Below, one piece after another: positions 43,672 to 52,550 of a stretch of DNA of 64,000 bases; within the stretch, counting starts at the first letter, position 1, and the number at the start of each line of letters is the position of its first letter. The DNA is taken from NCBI GenBank assembly GCA_944323845.1, contig CALUUA010000009.1:18444-82443 (forward strand), read 5' to 3'. A program made the translations under genes and the position numbers. Source of the DNA: an uncultured Bacteroidales bacterium. Its GTDB lineage: Bacteria > Bacteroidota > Bacteroidia > Bacteroidales > UBA932. The notes under the pieces were generated by a model. That model did not search any database, was not told the origin of the DNA, and was given only the letters and a program-made list of their open reading frames with translations.

Positions 43672-45042
43672 TCATTCGACATCCATTCTGATGCGCCTTT
43701 CCGGCGGCATCAGGCTGTTGCATCGGTTTCCGAGATTCTTGACGAAGCCGAGAGGCATCCCGTCATGACAGATAAGCACATAACCCTTTTCCATGTCATG
43801 CAGGGCAAGCGAATCCCTGTGAAGGAATTTCAAAGCAGTATTCCTGTCAGTCTCCGCCGCAGGGCAGGCCTCTTTCCGGAAGCGGATATTCAGGGCAAGG
43901 TCCGGATGCGGGACCAGATCGCGGCCTTTCCGCGTAAAGGCTGCACATCCTGAGGAAATCATCTTCAGCTTGTCTTCGGCATATGACATTTCGGCAGCTA
44001 TCGCGGAAGGAACGGCCTTGAGCAAACCGTTCTTGTCTGAAACCGACACCGGAACAGTGAAAAAATCCTGCACCGCGCCTGACGACGGTTCCTGCCTCGG
44101 AGGACGACCTGTTCGATCCATCCTCGGCTGCGGGGCTGTCTTTTTCAGGACGGCGCAATACTGCCCCTCCCCTTTTACAAGTCCGGGCACAAGGCAGCAG
44201 CCATACTCCGTAGCCAGGACACCGGGAGGAAGGGTTTCCTTTTCCGGGTATATTATTTCAGCCCCGAGATTATCCGATATCCAGCGGACATTGTCATCAT
44301 TCTCGAACCTGTTGAAAGTACATGTCGAGTATATCAGATATCCACCTTCGGAAAGGGCGGGCCAGACATCCGCTATTATGCGCTTCTGCCTCGCCGCGCA
44401 ATAGGCCACGTTGTCGGCAGACCACTGCGCCACGGCTTCTTCATCTTTTCTGAACATGCCTTCGCCGGAGCACGGCACATCAGCCAGGACGATGTCGAAA
44501 AATCCTTTCAGATTCCCGAATCCCGCAGGATCGGCCGAGCACACAGCCACGCAAGGATCGCCCCAGACGGCGACATTCGAAGCCAGCACCGAAGCTCTGG
44601 ACCTGACCACTTCATTAGAGACAAGCAGGAAACCGTCTCCGAATGCGGAACGCAGCGATGCGGCCGCGTCTGTCGTCTTGCCGCCCGGAGCCGCGCACAG
44701 ATCAAGAACCCGGACCGCGGAAGGCAGCTCCACGGCTCCGATGACAGACCTGAGCAGATAGCCGGGATACATGGCAGAAGAGTCCTGAACATAATAGCAT
44801 CCGGCATGGAAAAGAGGATCCAGAGTAAACACGGGACGGCTGTCCAACATCATCCCGTATTCGGACCACGGCACCCGTACCAGGTCGGATATCCTGTCAT
44901 GTATATCGGCCGGGAGTTTCGACGGATTCCAGCGTACAGACACCGAGGCCGGTTCTTCCAGCGCAGCTATGGCAATTCCGGCATTGTCCTCCCCTAGCGC
45001 GTCACTCAGATACCCGGCGAACAGCTCATTTGCCGAAACCAT
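43672..45042 (-). CDS. RsmF/NSUN-type RNA (cytosine-C5)-methyltransferase
   Basis: A 456-residue SAM-dependent enzyme. The SAM site is VLDLCAAPGGKTTDAAASL (about 110-128). Both catalytic Cys motifs are present: ADVPCSGEGMFRKD and IYSTCTFNRFEND. The C-terminal part (about 290-456) has the RNA-binding additions of RsmF, ending with the PUA-like HDMEKGYVLICHDGMPLGFVKNLG. The likely target is C1407 of 16S rRNA, as in E. coli RsmF, but tRNA is possible. ATG 45042 overlaps the preceding gene by 17 bases. Confidence 0.88.
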   Translation of the reverse strand: MVSANELFAGYLSDALGEDNAGIAIAALEEPASVSVRWNPSKLPADIHDRISDLVRVPWSEYGMMLDSRPVFTLDPLFHAGCYYVQDSSAMYPGYLLRSVIGAVELPSAVRVLDLCAAPGGKTTDAAASLRSAFGDGFLLVSNEVVRSRASVLASNVAVWGDPCVAVCSADPAGFGNLKGFFDIVLADVPCSGEGMFRKDEEAVAQWSADNVAYCAARQKRIIADVWPALSEGGYLIYSTCTFNRFENDDNVRWISDNLGAEIIYPEKETLPPGVLATEYGCCLVPGLVKGEGQYCAVLKKTAPQPRMDRTGRPPRQEPSSGAVQDFFTVPVSVSDKNGLLKAVPSAIAAEMSYAEDKLKMISSGCAAFTRKGRDLVPHPDLALNIRFRKEACPAAETDRNTALKFLHRDSLALHDMEKGYVLICHDGMPLGFVKNLGNRCNSLMPPERRIRMDVE

Positions 45043-45484
45043 ACTGTGACGGATCAAAGCCTTCGGGCATCTTTCCTTCCGAGGCATCCGCCAGAGAAGT
45101 CACCATCTTGTCCAGAGCTTCCTTAAGTTTGGAGCCGAGCACCATTTTCATCATGAAATTGAGTTCGGCGGAAAACTCCACATGGAAATCAGTCTTGCCG
45201 TATTCCGGCGCAGGATCGAAAAACATGGAAAGCGAAAACCGGAAAGGCGCCCCGTCATCCTTGAAGTCTATTCTGGAATACGGGACACGGTCTGCCACCC
45301 TTATGCCTACATTGAATCCCTGCACCGTTCCCCTGATGGAATCATAGTCCGCCTCGACCCCCTGTTTCTTGTCTTCAGGCAGGAACTGCAGAAAGTTCCG
45401 CATATCCACGAAACCCATGTACAGTTCATAAGGCTGTCTGGAAACGATTGCATGCCTGCTTTTTATCTCCGTAGCCATAGTCAT
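45026..45484 (-). CDS. SRPBCC-fold protein
   Basis: A 152-residue protein with the helix-grip pattern of the START/polyketide-cyclase superfamily: VSRQPYELYMGFVDMRNFLQFLPEDKK, a run of beta strands with TDFHVEFSAELNFMMKMV, and a long C-terminal helix KLKEALDKMVTSLADA. Such proteins bind lipids or small hydrophobic ligands; the ligand here is unknown. The ATG at 45484 overlaps the pyrE stop (ATGA), so they are coupled. Conserved pairing with pyrE is seen in Bacteroidota from memory. Confidence 0.75.
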   Translation of the reverse strand: MTMATEIKSRHAIVSRQPYELYMGFVDMRNFLQFLPEDKKQGVEADYDSIRGTVQGFNVGIRVADRVPYSRIDFKDDGAPFRFSLSMFFDPAPEYGKTDFHVEFSAELNFMMKMVLGSKLKEALDKMVTSLADASEGKMPEGFDPSQYGFGK

Positions 45485-46119
45485 TCGCTTTTGCCCCATG
45501 TAGACGGGGAGAAACGCCATTCCTTCAGGAGATCCATATCGGAATCCTTTATATAGCCTGTATCGCACGCCACATCTATGAGGGCATCATAATTCGTCAA
45601 AGTGGTAAGCTCTACATCAGCCACCTCAAAGGCACGTCTGGCCTGATTGAAATTATAAGAAAAGATGGCTACCATGCCCAAGACTTCGGCATACGCCTTA
45701 TTCAAGGCATCAACGGCTGCAAGGCTGCTCTTCCCTGTGGAAATAAGATCCTCCACCACCACGACTTTAGCCCCCTTCTCCAGAATCCCTTCTATCTGCG
45801 AGCCTGTCCCGTGATCCTTCGGTTTGGGCCTCACGTACACGAAAGGCTTGCCCAGAAAATAAGCTATCAGCATGCCATGGGCAATGGCTCCGGTAGCGAC
45901 ACCGGCTATGACTTCCACTTCAGGATATTTTTCCCTGATGATATCGGCCATCAGGCGGCAAACGTTTTCCCTGATATCGGGATAGGAAAGGATTTTCCTG
46001 TTGTCACAATAAATCGGAGAAAGCCATCCTGACGCCCAGGTAAAAGGCTTTTCCGGGCTTAACAGCACTGCCTTTATGTCCAGCAGAGACTTCGCTACTG
46101 ATATTTCTTTCGATTCCAT
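45481..46119 (-). CDS. pyrE: Orotate phosphoribosyltransferase
   Basis: A 212-residue type I phosphoribosyltransferase that makes OMP in pyrimidine synthesis. The PRPP-binding loop is VVVVEDLISTGKSS (about 121-134) and the family blocks FTWASGWLSPIYCDNRK, GVATGAIAHGMLIA and VRPKPKDHGTG are all present. ATG 46119 fits the family length. It opens a four-gene operon: pyrE, SRPBCC protein, RNA methyltransferase, TPR protein. Confidence 0.95.
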   Translation of the reverse strand: MESKEISVAKSLLDIKAVLLSPEKPFTWASGWLSPIYCDNRKILSYPDIRENVCRLMADIIREKYPEVEVIAGVATGAIAHGMLIAYFLGKPFVYVRPKPKDHGTGSQIEGILEKGAKVVVVEDLISTGKSSLAAVDALNKAYAEVLGMVAIFSYNFNQARRAFEVADVELTTLTNYDALIDVACDTGYIKDSDMDLLKEWRFSPSTWGKSE

Positions 46120-46131
46120 ATCTAAAAATGC

Positions 46132-46154
46132 TATATTTGCAAACGACAAATATA
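46132..46154. promoter_or_regulatory. Facing -7 boxes for pyrE (-) and the NUDIX gene (+)
   Basis: TATATTTG (46132-46139, plus) and its exact reverse complement CAAATATA (46147-46154, the minus -7 box) are separated by seven bases. On the plus side TTTC at 46108-46111 is 20 bases upstream and lies inside pyrE. The arms form a perfect inverted repeat. Confidence 0.5.
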
Positions 46155-46249
46155 CACAGAAACTGAGAGGAATGGAAAAAAACTTGTTTAATTTCCATTC
46201 CCGAAGTGCTACAGTATATGTGGCCGTCAGGCCAAATTTAACGGATATA

Positions 46250-46861
46250 ATGCACAAGATATACTTCGAAAAGCGATGTATTACCATATGCCCGCCATAT
46301 GAGCAGGCCTTGACAGACCCGAACGCAGTCCAGTTCTGTCCCGGAGACAGCATGGACATCCCGGGTCTCGTCGCCATGTTCGAACATTCCGACACCTTGG
46401 AAAGGGTCTACATCCCTGCAGAAGATACGGAAGCCGCCTACAGGAGAATCTGCTCGGAATTCCGGGAGGTGGATGCCGGCGGCGGGCTGGTGTCGAACAG
46501 ACGCGGGGATTTTCTGCTGATAAGCAGGAGCGGGTTATGGGATCTTCCCAAAGGGCATCGTGAAAAAGACGAAGACATAAAAGTCACCGCCATGAGGGAA
46601 GTCCAGGAAGAGACAGGGGTAAAGGCGCTGAGACTCGGCGACCTTATATGCATTACCGACCATTGCTACAAAAGGAACGGGATATGGCATCTCAAACACA
46701 CCTGGTGGTTCGACATGCTTTATACGGATCCTGTCGATCTGACGCCTCAGCGAGAGGAAGACATCACCAAAGCCGCATGGGTGGCCAAGTCCAGCCTGCC
46801 CGATTTTCTGGACAACACCTACCCTTCCATTCAGGAGGTATTCAAGATCAAGCTAGGATAA
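46250..46861 (+). CDS. NUDIX hydrolase
   Basis: A 203-residue protein. A small N-terminal domain (MHKIYFEKRCITIC to about residue 80) precedes a NUDIX domain with the full box G-x5-E-x7-REVQEETGV (GHREKDEDIKVTAMREVQEE, about 129-148). The enzyme should hydrolyse a nucleoside diphosphate linked to a group X; substrate unknown. Met at 46250 was chosen because the N-terminus MHKIYF begins a beta strand as in homologues; an in-frame ATG at 46172 with a GAGAGG ahead of it would add 26 residues. Confidence 0.85.
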   Translation: MHKIYFEKRCITICPPYEQALTDPNAVQFCPGDSMDIPGLVAMFEHSDTLERVYIPAEDTEAAYRRICSEFREVDAGGGLVSNRRGDFLLISRSGLWDLPKGHREKDEDIKVTAMREVQEETGVKALRLGDLICITDHCYKRNGIWHLKHTWWFDMLYTDPVDLTPQREEDITKAAWVAKSSLPDFLDNTYPSIQEVFKIKLG

Positions 46862-46926
46862 ATTCAGAAACATTTTCAAAATCCTGAAACATTTTCCGGA
46901 AAATTTCGTATAAATAAATGTCGTGA

Positions 46927-46977
46927 CCGTACGCGGACGCGTGAACGGCAATGCTTAAGACATTATACATTCGTTGA
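46927..46977 (+). other. Hairpin and eight-codon mini-ORF in the queA leader
   Basis: CCGTACGC pairs with GCGT-GA-ACGG around the loop GGAC (46927-46948). Three bases later ATG CTT AAG ACA TTA TAC ATT CGT TGA (46951-46977) forms a tiny reading frame ending 16 bases before the queA ATG. It does not fit a preQ1 riboswitch consensus. Whether it is translated or regulatory is unknown. Confidence 0.3.
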
Positions 46978-46993
46978 ACAGACGCTACAGACG

Positions 46994-48043
46994 ATGAAAC
47001 TTTCACAATTCCAATTCAACCTCCCCAGTGACAAAATCGCGCAGGAACCTCCGAGGTGGAGGGACGAATGCAAACTGATGGTCCTTCACAAGGATACCGG
47101 AGAAATCGAGCACAGACTTTTCAAGAATATCATAGATTATTTCGGCAAGGGAGACACCTTCGTCCTGAACGACACAAAGGTATTCCCTGCAAGGCTTTAC
47201 GGAAACAAGGAAAAGACCAAGGCGGATATCGAAGTGTTCCTCCTGCGCGAACTGAACAGGGAACAGAGGCTGTGGGATGTCATAGTGGATCCTGCCAGAA
47301 AAATAAGGATAGGCAACAAACTGTATTTCGGAGAAGACGAAAGTCTGGTCGCCGAAGTCATCGACAACACCACTTCACGGGGACGTACCCTGCGTTTCCT
47401 GTATGACGGCCCGTACGAGGACTTCAAGCATACGCTGTATTCGCTCGGAGAAACCCCGCTTCCAAGTTTCGTTAGGGAAAAGGTGGAACCGGAAGATGCG
47501 GAGAACTACCAGACCATTTTCGCAAAGAACGAGGGGGCTGTAGCCGCTCCCGCTGCCGGACTGCACTTCAGCAGGGAATTGTTCAACAGGATGATCCTCA
47601 AGGATATAAACAAGGCATTCATCACGCTGCACATGGGCATAGGTCATTTCAGGTCGGTAGATGTCGAAGACCTGTCCAAGCACAAGATGGATTCCGAAAG
47701 GGTGATCATAACGGAAGAGACCGCCGACATCATCAACAAGACAAAAAGAGCCAGACACAAGGTGCTGGCCGTAGGCGTCACTGTGATGAGGGCTCTCGAA
47801 ACATACGTGACCTCTTATGACGAAGTCAATCCGTACGACGGCTGGACAAACAAGTTCATCTTCCCTCCTTACAGGTTCGCCATCCCGGATGCCATCGTAT
47901 CCAATTTCCACATCCCCGGCTCCACCATGCTAATGTCAGTGGCGGCATTCGGCGGATATGAAAAGGTCATGAAGGCATATGATGTCGCACTAAAGGAAGA
48001 TTACAAGTTCGGCCCGTACGGGGATGCGCTCCTGATAATCTGA
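46994..48043 (+). CDS. queA: S-adenosylmethionine:tRNA ribosyltransferase-isomerase
   Basis: A 349-residue enzyme that moves the ribosyl part of SAM onto preQ1 in tRNA, giving epoxyqueuosine. Family blocks are the start [35 protein letters not shown], the centre [50 protein letters not shown] and the end [25 protein letters not shown]. Length is typical. No other queuosine genes are adjacent. Confidence 0.96.
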   Translation: MKLSQFQFNLPSDKIAQEPPRWRDECKLMVLHKDTGEIEHRLFKNIIDYFGKGDTFVLNDTKVFPARLYGNKEKTKADIEVFLLRELNREQRLWDVIVDPARKIRIGNKLYFGEDESLVAEVIDNTTSRGRTLRFLYDGPYEDFKHTLYSLGETPLPSFVREKVEPEDAENYQTIFAKNEGAVAAPAAGLHFSRELFNRMILKDINKAFITLHMGIGHFRSVDVEDLSKHKMDSERVIITEETADIINKTKRARHKVLAVGVTVMRALETYVTSYDEVNPYDGWTNKFIFPPYRFAIPDAIVSNFHIPGSTMLMSVAAFGGYEKVMKAYDVALKEDYKFGPYGDALLII

Positions 48044-48070
48044 AAAAAGAAAATATTTCTTCAGAAAAAG

Positions 48071-48108
48071 AAAAAAGAGGCGGAAATTGCGTTTTCCGTC
48101 TCTTTTTT
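48071..48108. terminator. Terminator between queA and dprA
   Basis: AAAAAAGAGGCGGAAA pairs with TTTCCGTCTCTTTTTT (one G-T pair) around a short loop; the right arm is the T-run and the left arm is an A-run, so it could also work on the other strand. It starts 28 bases after the queA stop. Confidence 0.75.
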
Positions 48109-48138
48109 CTTTGCACAGCACATACCTTTAAAGCAAAA

Positions 48139-49302
48139 ATGGGTGATTTCAGCGATGAAAAAATCTGTCTTTGCGCATTGAACAGGATTTTCGGTTACGC
48201 TCCCGGGACGGCATCGGCGATGCTGGACTGCTTCGGCTCGGCCGGCAGTATTTTCAGGCTCGGGAAAGACGTATTGCGCGAAGCGCTCGGACCCGAATCG
48301 AAGTATTTGGACGCATTCGGACAGGAAGCCCTCGACATGGCGGCGAAGGAGCTCGAAGAAGCGGAAAAATACGGGATTGCATTCATCGGACGCGGGGAAA
48401 AAGGATATCCTCCGCTGCTCGCCGAATGTCAGGACGCTCCTGCCGGCCTTTATGTCAGGAGCGGATCCCCGCTGCAATGCATGATACAGGAGCGGGATTA
48501 CATTTCCATAGTGGGGACACGGAATATTTCAGATTACGGCAGGGAATGGTGCCGCAGGATAGTGGAGGCTCTGGCCAGAACCGGAAGGCAGCCTGTAATA
48601 GTCAGCGGACTGGCATACGGGACCGACATGACGGCACATATGGCGGCATTGGAAAACGGACTTGACACCATAGCCGTAATGGCTACCGGAGCCGATACCG
48701 TGTACCCTTGCGCACACAGAGGGGTGGCAGGGAAGATAGCCCGGCTGGCAGGATCGGCCCTGATTTCGGATTATCCTCTGCATACCAAGGCCATAGCCGT
48801 GAACTTCATCAGGAGGAACCGGATTATAGCCGGGCTCGGCCGGGCTACCATTCTGGTGGAATCCGGAGCACGCGGAGGCGGGATGATCACGGCAGGACAG
48901 GCATTTTCCTACGACAGGGACGTATATGCCCTGCCGGGACGTGCAGATGACATTATGTCAGCCGGGTGCAACGCCCTCATCCGTTCGGGAACCGCCATTC
49001 CGATAACTTCGGAAAAGAACCTGACTGAAAGTCTCGGATATGAGTTCAGGAAAAAGACTTTCAGGATCGAAGAGGCGGCAGCCGTGCATTATTCAGGCAA
49101 GATCTCTCCCGGACAGATAGACGAAATAGCCGGAATCCTGCTGGCAATAAAGAAATTCAGGAGAATAAGCCTGCAGGAATTGGCGGAAGCCACAGGAATG
49201 GACTACAAGAGGATTGCCGGGCTCGCCGGCATTCTGGAAAATGACGGTTTCATCAGTATCGACCTCATGAAACGGTGCTCGATAAAAGGAAAAAATGCTT
49301 AA
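48139..49302 (+). CDS. dprA: DNA-processing protein DprA
   Basis: A 387-residue protein that loads RecA onto single-stranded DNA during uptake in competent bacteria and is widespread in non-competent ones. The Rossmann-like core (about 75-290) has SIVGTRNISDYGREW, VSGLAYGTDMTAHMAAL, VMATGADTVYPCAHRG, FIRRNRIIAGL and GGGMITAGQAFSYDRDVYALPG. A helix-hairpin-helix-like N-terminus (about 1-60) and a winged-helix C-terminus (about 320-380) complete it. TACCTTTA at 48123 may be its -7 box. The tatD gene starts 27 bases after its stop. Confidence 0.95.
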   Translation: MGDFSDEKICLCALNRIFGYAPGTASAMLDCFGSAGSIFRLGKDVLREALGPESKYLDAFGQEALDMAAKELEEAEKYGIAFIGRGEKGYPPLLAECQDAPAGLYVRSGSPLQCMIQERDYISIVGTRNISDYGREWCRRIVEALARTGRQPVIVSGLAYGTDMTAHMAALENGLDTIAVMATGADTVYPCAHRGVAGKIARLAGSALISDYPLHTKAIAVNFIRRNRIIAGLGRATILVESGARGGGMITAGQAFSYDRDVYALPGRADDIMSAGCNALIRSGTAIPITSEKNLTESLGYEFRKKTFRIEEAAAVHYSGKISPGQIDEIAGILLAIKKFRRISLQELAEATGMDYKRIAGLAGILENDGFISIDLMKRCSIKGKNA

Positions 49303-49328
49303 ATTTGCCTGACAGCTATTTTCCAGGC

Positions 49329-50096
49329 ATGTACTACATAGATACGCACACTCACCTTTACGACGAACAGTTTCATGACGATGCGGAAGCGGCCGTGGCC
49401 CGGGCTTTCGATAACGGAGTGGAAAAACTGGTATTTCCGGACATAGACAGCAGCTCGAGGCAGGCCATGTTCAGCCTTGCCGGCAAATTTCCGGGTCGTG
49501 TATTCTCCTGTCTCGGACTTCATCCCACGTCCGTAAACAGCCTTTGGAGGCAGGAAATTGAAGAAATCGAGAGCATGGCGGGAAGAAAGATCTGCGCCAT
49601 AGGGGAAATCGGCATGGACTGCTGGTGGTCAAAGGAATTCGTGAAGGAGCAGGAAGAGGCGTTCGAATATCAGATCCGCCTCGCCTGCCGCATGAATCTG
49701 CCTGTGATCATACATTCCAGAGATGCCACGGAGCTTATCTTCAATGTTCTGGAGCGATGCAGGAATCTTTCTCCGCGGGGCGTGTTCCATGCGTTCAGCG
49801 GCAGCAGGGAGACTTTCAGGCGGATATGCTCTCTCGGGGACTGGCTCGTAGGGATCGGAGGGGTCGTCACATTCAGGAAGGCTTCCATCGCGGAGACCGT
49901 AAAGGATATCCCCATAGACAGGATAGTGCTTGAAACGGACTCACCTTACCTGACCCCTGCCCCGCACAGGGGAGAAAGGAACGAAAGCAGCTACATTCCG
50001 TTCATTGCCCGGAAAATAGCCGAACAGAAAGGCATCTGCATCGAAGAAGTGGCGCAGGTGACCACGGAAAACGCAGAAAGGCTTTTCGGAATCTGA
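49329..50096 (+). CDS. tatD: TatD-family DNase
   Basis: A 255-residue metal-dependent TIM-barrel hydrolase. The first metal block is IDTHTHLYDEQF (4-15), then GLHPT, AIGEIGMDCWW with the Glu ligand, IIHSRDATELI, GVFHAFSGSRETF and VLETDSPYLTPAPHRG. The family acts as 3'-5' exonuclease in DNA repair or quality control. ATG 49329 fits the family start MYYIDTHTH; in-frame upstream codons overlap dprA. Confidence 0.93.
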   Translation: MYYIDTHTHLYDEQFHDDAEAAVARAFDNGVEKLVFPDIDSSSRQAMFSLAGKFPGRVFSCLGLHPTSVNSLWRQEIEEIESMAGRKICAIGEIGMDCWWSKEFVKEQEEAFEYQIRLACRMNLPVIIHSRDATELIFNVLERCRNLSPRGVFHAFSGSRETFRRICSLGDWLVGIGGVVTFRKASIAETVKDIPIDRIVLETDSPYLTPAPHRGERNESSYIPFIARKIAEQKGICIEEVAQVTTENAERLFGI

Positions 50097-50110
50097 AACC
50101 TTCAACAGAA

Positions 50111-51169
50111 ATGAAATTCAATTTTGAGAGCAGCGCTGAAAGATCCTCCATATTGCTCATCTATACAGGAGGTACCATAGGGATGAAAGCCGACCCCGTG
50201 GAGCAGACACTGAAACCGTTCGACTTCTCCCAGATATTGGAAGAAGTGCCGGAACTCGGCAAATTCGCATACAGGATAGACTCCTGCACTGCGGAATCGG
50301 TAATAGATTCCGCCGACATCGAACCGGCATCATGGCAGGGGCTTGTACGCCTGATAGAAAGCAGATATGACTCCTACGACGGCTTCGTGATACTGCACGG
50401 CACCGACACCATGGCCTACTCGGCTTCCGCCCTGAGTTTCATGATCGAAGGGCTGACCAAGCCGGTCATCTTCACCGGCAGCCAGCTTCCTGTGGGCGTA
50501 GCTCGGACAGACGGAAAGGAAAACCTGATTTCAGCCGTGGAAATCGCAGCCGCCAAAGACAGCAGCGGCCATGCCATGGTTCCCGAGGTCTGCATATGTT
50601 TCGGAAACATGCTCATGAGAGGAAACAGGAGCACGAAAGTCAGTTCCGAGAGTTTCAGGGCCTTCAGATCGGAAAATCTGCCGCCCCTCGCCGAGGCTGG
50701 CATCAACATCAGATACAACGCCGGAATCATCATGCGGCCTTCCGACTGGAGCCGCAGGCCTGTATTCCACAAGAGCCTCGACACCAGAGTGTCCATACTG
50801 AAACTCCACCCGGGCATTACTCCGGGCGTTGTCAGGAATATCCTGTGCGGAGAAGGGACGAGAGCCGTCATCATCGAGACATACGGTTCCGGAAACGCGA
50901 CTTCCAGACAGTGGTTCCTCGACATGGTAAGGGAAAGCGTCAGCATGGGCAAGATAATCGTCAACGTGACGCAATGCCTTGCCGGCTCGGTAAACATGGA
51001 TCTGTACGCCACCGGCAAGAAGCTCGAAGAAGCCGGAGTCAAGAGCGGATACGACAGCAGCACGGAAGGAATGCTGGCAAAGCTTTTCTTCCTGATGGGC
51101 AAGTCGGAGAGCAACACGGAAGTCATCCGTCAGCTGGATGAAAACCTCAGGGGAGAAATAACGAAATAA
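50111..51169 (+). CDS. ansA: Type I L-asparaginase
   Basis: A 352-residue cytoplasmic-type asparaginase. The first catalytic Thr is in IYTGGTIGM (about 18-26) and the second in VILHGTDTMAYSASALSFM (about 94-112). A Lys in ARTDGKENL and the YGSGNA block in the C-terminal domain are also conserved. It hydrolyses asparagine to aspartate and ammonia. It has no signal peptide, starts 14 bases after tatD, and is probably co-transcribed with dprA and tatD. Confidence 0.94.
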   Translation: MKFNFESSAERSSILLIYTGGTIGMKADPVEQTLKPFDFSQILEEVPELGKFAYRIDSCTAESVIDSADIEPASWQGLVRLIESRYDSYDGFVILHGTDTMAYSASALSFMIEGLTKPVIFTGSQLPVGVARTDGKENLISAVEIAAAKDSSGHAMVPEVCICFGNMLMRGNRSTKVSSESFRAFRSENLPPLAEAGINIRYNAGIIMRPSDWSRRPVFHKSLDTRVSILKLHPGITPGVVRNILCGEGTRAVIIETYGSGNATSRQWFLDMVRESVSMGKIIVNVTQCLAGSVNMDLYATGKKLEEAGVKSGYDSSTEGMLAKLFFLMGKSESNTEVIRQLDENLRGEITK

Positions 51170-51172
51170 TTA

Positions 51173-51202
51173 TTGTCATGTAAAAATTATTTGCTAAATT
51201 GC
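51173..51202 (+). promoter_or_regulatory. Probable promoter of the exbB operon
   Basis: TTG at 51173-51175, 19 bases, TAAATTGC at 51195-51202. The -7 box is two bases off consensus. The leader to the ATG at 51301 would be about 90 bases and is AT-rich, without obvious structure. Confidence 0.4.
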
Positions 51203-51300
51203 ACCGGATTTTAGGGAATCACAGGCTTCCTGCGAAGACCGGCCCTTTAGATGAATTATAACAAACAAATACATTATTAATTAAACACACACAAACAATT

Positions 51301-52101
51301 ATGAAAAATTTTTTCATATCACTTGCAACTATTGCAATGATGGCTTTCACCGCCCAGGTTGCAGCAGCCCAGAACGACACTACTGCTGTTCCTGATTCAG
51401 CTGCAGCTACAGAAGAGGTTACAACTGCAACAGAAGCCAATCCATTCCAGGCAGGTCAGAGCGAGATTCCGCTCCACCAGCAGTTGAAGACCAAATTCAT
51501 CGAAGGTGGTCCTGGCTTCATGGCTTCAATCATCCTGTGCCTTATCTTCGGTCTTGCCATCTCTATCGAGAGAATCCTCTACCTGAGCTTCTCGAAGACC
51601 AACACCAAGAAACTCCTTGAAAAGATCGAGACTGCCCTCAACGAAGGCGGCGTAGAAGCAGCCAAAGAAGTATGCCGCACTACCCGCGGACCTGTGGCCA
51701 GCATCTTCTATCAGGGCTTCCTCCGCATGGATCAGGGTGTAGAAGTAGTAGAGAAGACTGTAGTTTCATACGGTTCAGTCCAGATGAGCCTCATGGAAAG
51801 CGGTCTGACCTGGATCGCCCTCTTCATCGCCCTTTCTACATCTCTCGGATTCCTCGGAACCGTTGTAGGTATGGTGCAGGCATTCGACGCCATCCAGGCA
51901 GCCGGCGATATCTCTCCTAACGTTGTGGCAGGAGGTATGAAAGTCGCATTGATCACTACGGTCGGCGGTTTGATCGTCGCCATTATTCTCCAGGTATTCT
52001 ACAACTACATCGTATCGAGAATTGATTCGCTCTCCATCGACATGGAAGATGCATCCATCTCTCTTGTAGATATTCTGGTTAAATATGAGAATAAAAAATA
52101 G
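51301..52101 (+). CDS. exbB: ExbB/TolQ/MotA proton-channel protein
   Basis: A 266-residue membrane protein. An N-terminal signal-like helix (5-23) and a Thr/Ala-rich linker (25-57) precede three helices: about 70-90, 165-190 and 207-230. The family blocks SYGSVQMSLMESGLTWIALFIALSTSLGFLGTVVGMVQAF and GGMKVALITTVGGLIVAI are clear. It should be the pentameric stator of a TonB-energising motor with the two ExbD proteins downstream. The extended N-terminus is usual in Bacteroidota. Codon use (CTC, GGT, CCT) suggests high expression. Confidence 0.93.
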   Translation: MKNFFISLATIAMMAFTAQVAAAQNDTTAVPDSAAATEEVTTATEANPFQAGQSEIPLHQQLKTKFIEGGPGFMASIILCLIFGLAISIERILYLSFSKTNTKKLLEKIETALNEGGVEAAKEVCRTTRGPVASIFYQGFLRMDQGVEVVEKTVVSYGSVQMSLMESGLTWIALFIALSTSLGFLGTVVGMVQAFDAIQAAGDISPNVVAGGMKVALITTVGGLIVAIILQVFYNYIVSRIDSLSIDMEDASISLVDILVKYENKK

Positions 52102-52107
52102 CAGACA

Positions 52108-52542
52108 ATGTCATCCAGCAAATTCGAGAAAATAGTAAGGATACTGTTAGTGGTTCTGATGACAGTCAGCGCCGGCATAACAGTGTGGGGCTACGCAGTA
52201 GGCTTCAATGACGCCTCTGTAAACACCCTTTTCTACTGGGCTTACGTCCTGATGATAGTAGGCATAGCAGCGGCCCTCCTTTTCGGAATAGCCATCAGCG
52301 CAATCAACAACCCTAAGAATCTCATCAAGATAGGGATCGAGCTTGTGGCTGTCGTGGTCGTGGTAGGAGCTGTCTACATGCTGTCTTCAGGAGCGCCTGC
52401 CCAGGGATATATAGGTCCGGAAGTAAGTCACCTGACTCTGAAACTTACAGACACAGTGCTGAACCTCACCTATATATTGTGCGCAGTAACAGTATTGGCC
52501 ATCATAGGTGGTGGAATATATAATGCAATACGCAATAAATAA
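52108..52542 (+). CDS. Four-helix membrane protein of the ExbBD operon
   Basis: A 144-residue hydrophobic protein with four predicted helices (about 11-31, 40-65, 72-95, 118-140) and no known catalytic motif. It lies 6 bases after exbB and 8 bases before the first exbD, so it is part of the operon. I do not recognise a characterised family, although genes like it occur in the same place in other Bacteroidota from memory. A subunit or assembly factor of the ExbBD motor is the simplest guess. Confidence 0.75.
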   Translation: MSSSKFEKIVRILLVVLMTVSAGITVWGYAVGFNDASVNTLFYWAYVLMIVGIAAALLFGIAISAINNPKNLIKIGIELVAVVVVVGAVYMLSSGAPAQGYIGPEVSHLTLKLTDTVLNLTYILCAVTVLAIIGGGIYNAIRNK

Positions 52543-52550
52543 AGAATACC

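Noticed and set aside
46172..46249. Earlier start for the NUDIX protein
   Set aside because: It would add 26 residues without homology logic; MHKIYF at 46250 fits the domain start. Kept as an alternative.
46927..46993. preQ1 riboswitch before queA
   Set aside because: The leader lacks the conserved C-rich loop and A-rich tail of preQ1 classes.
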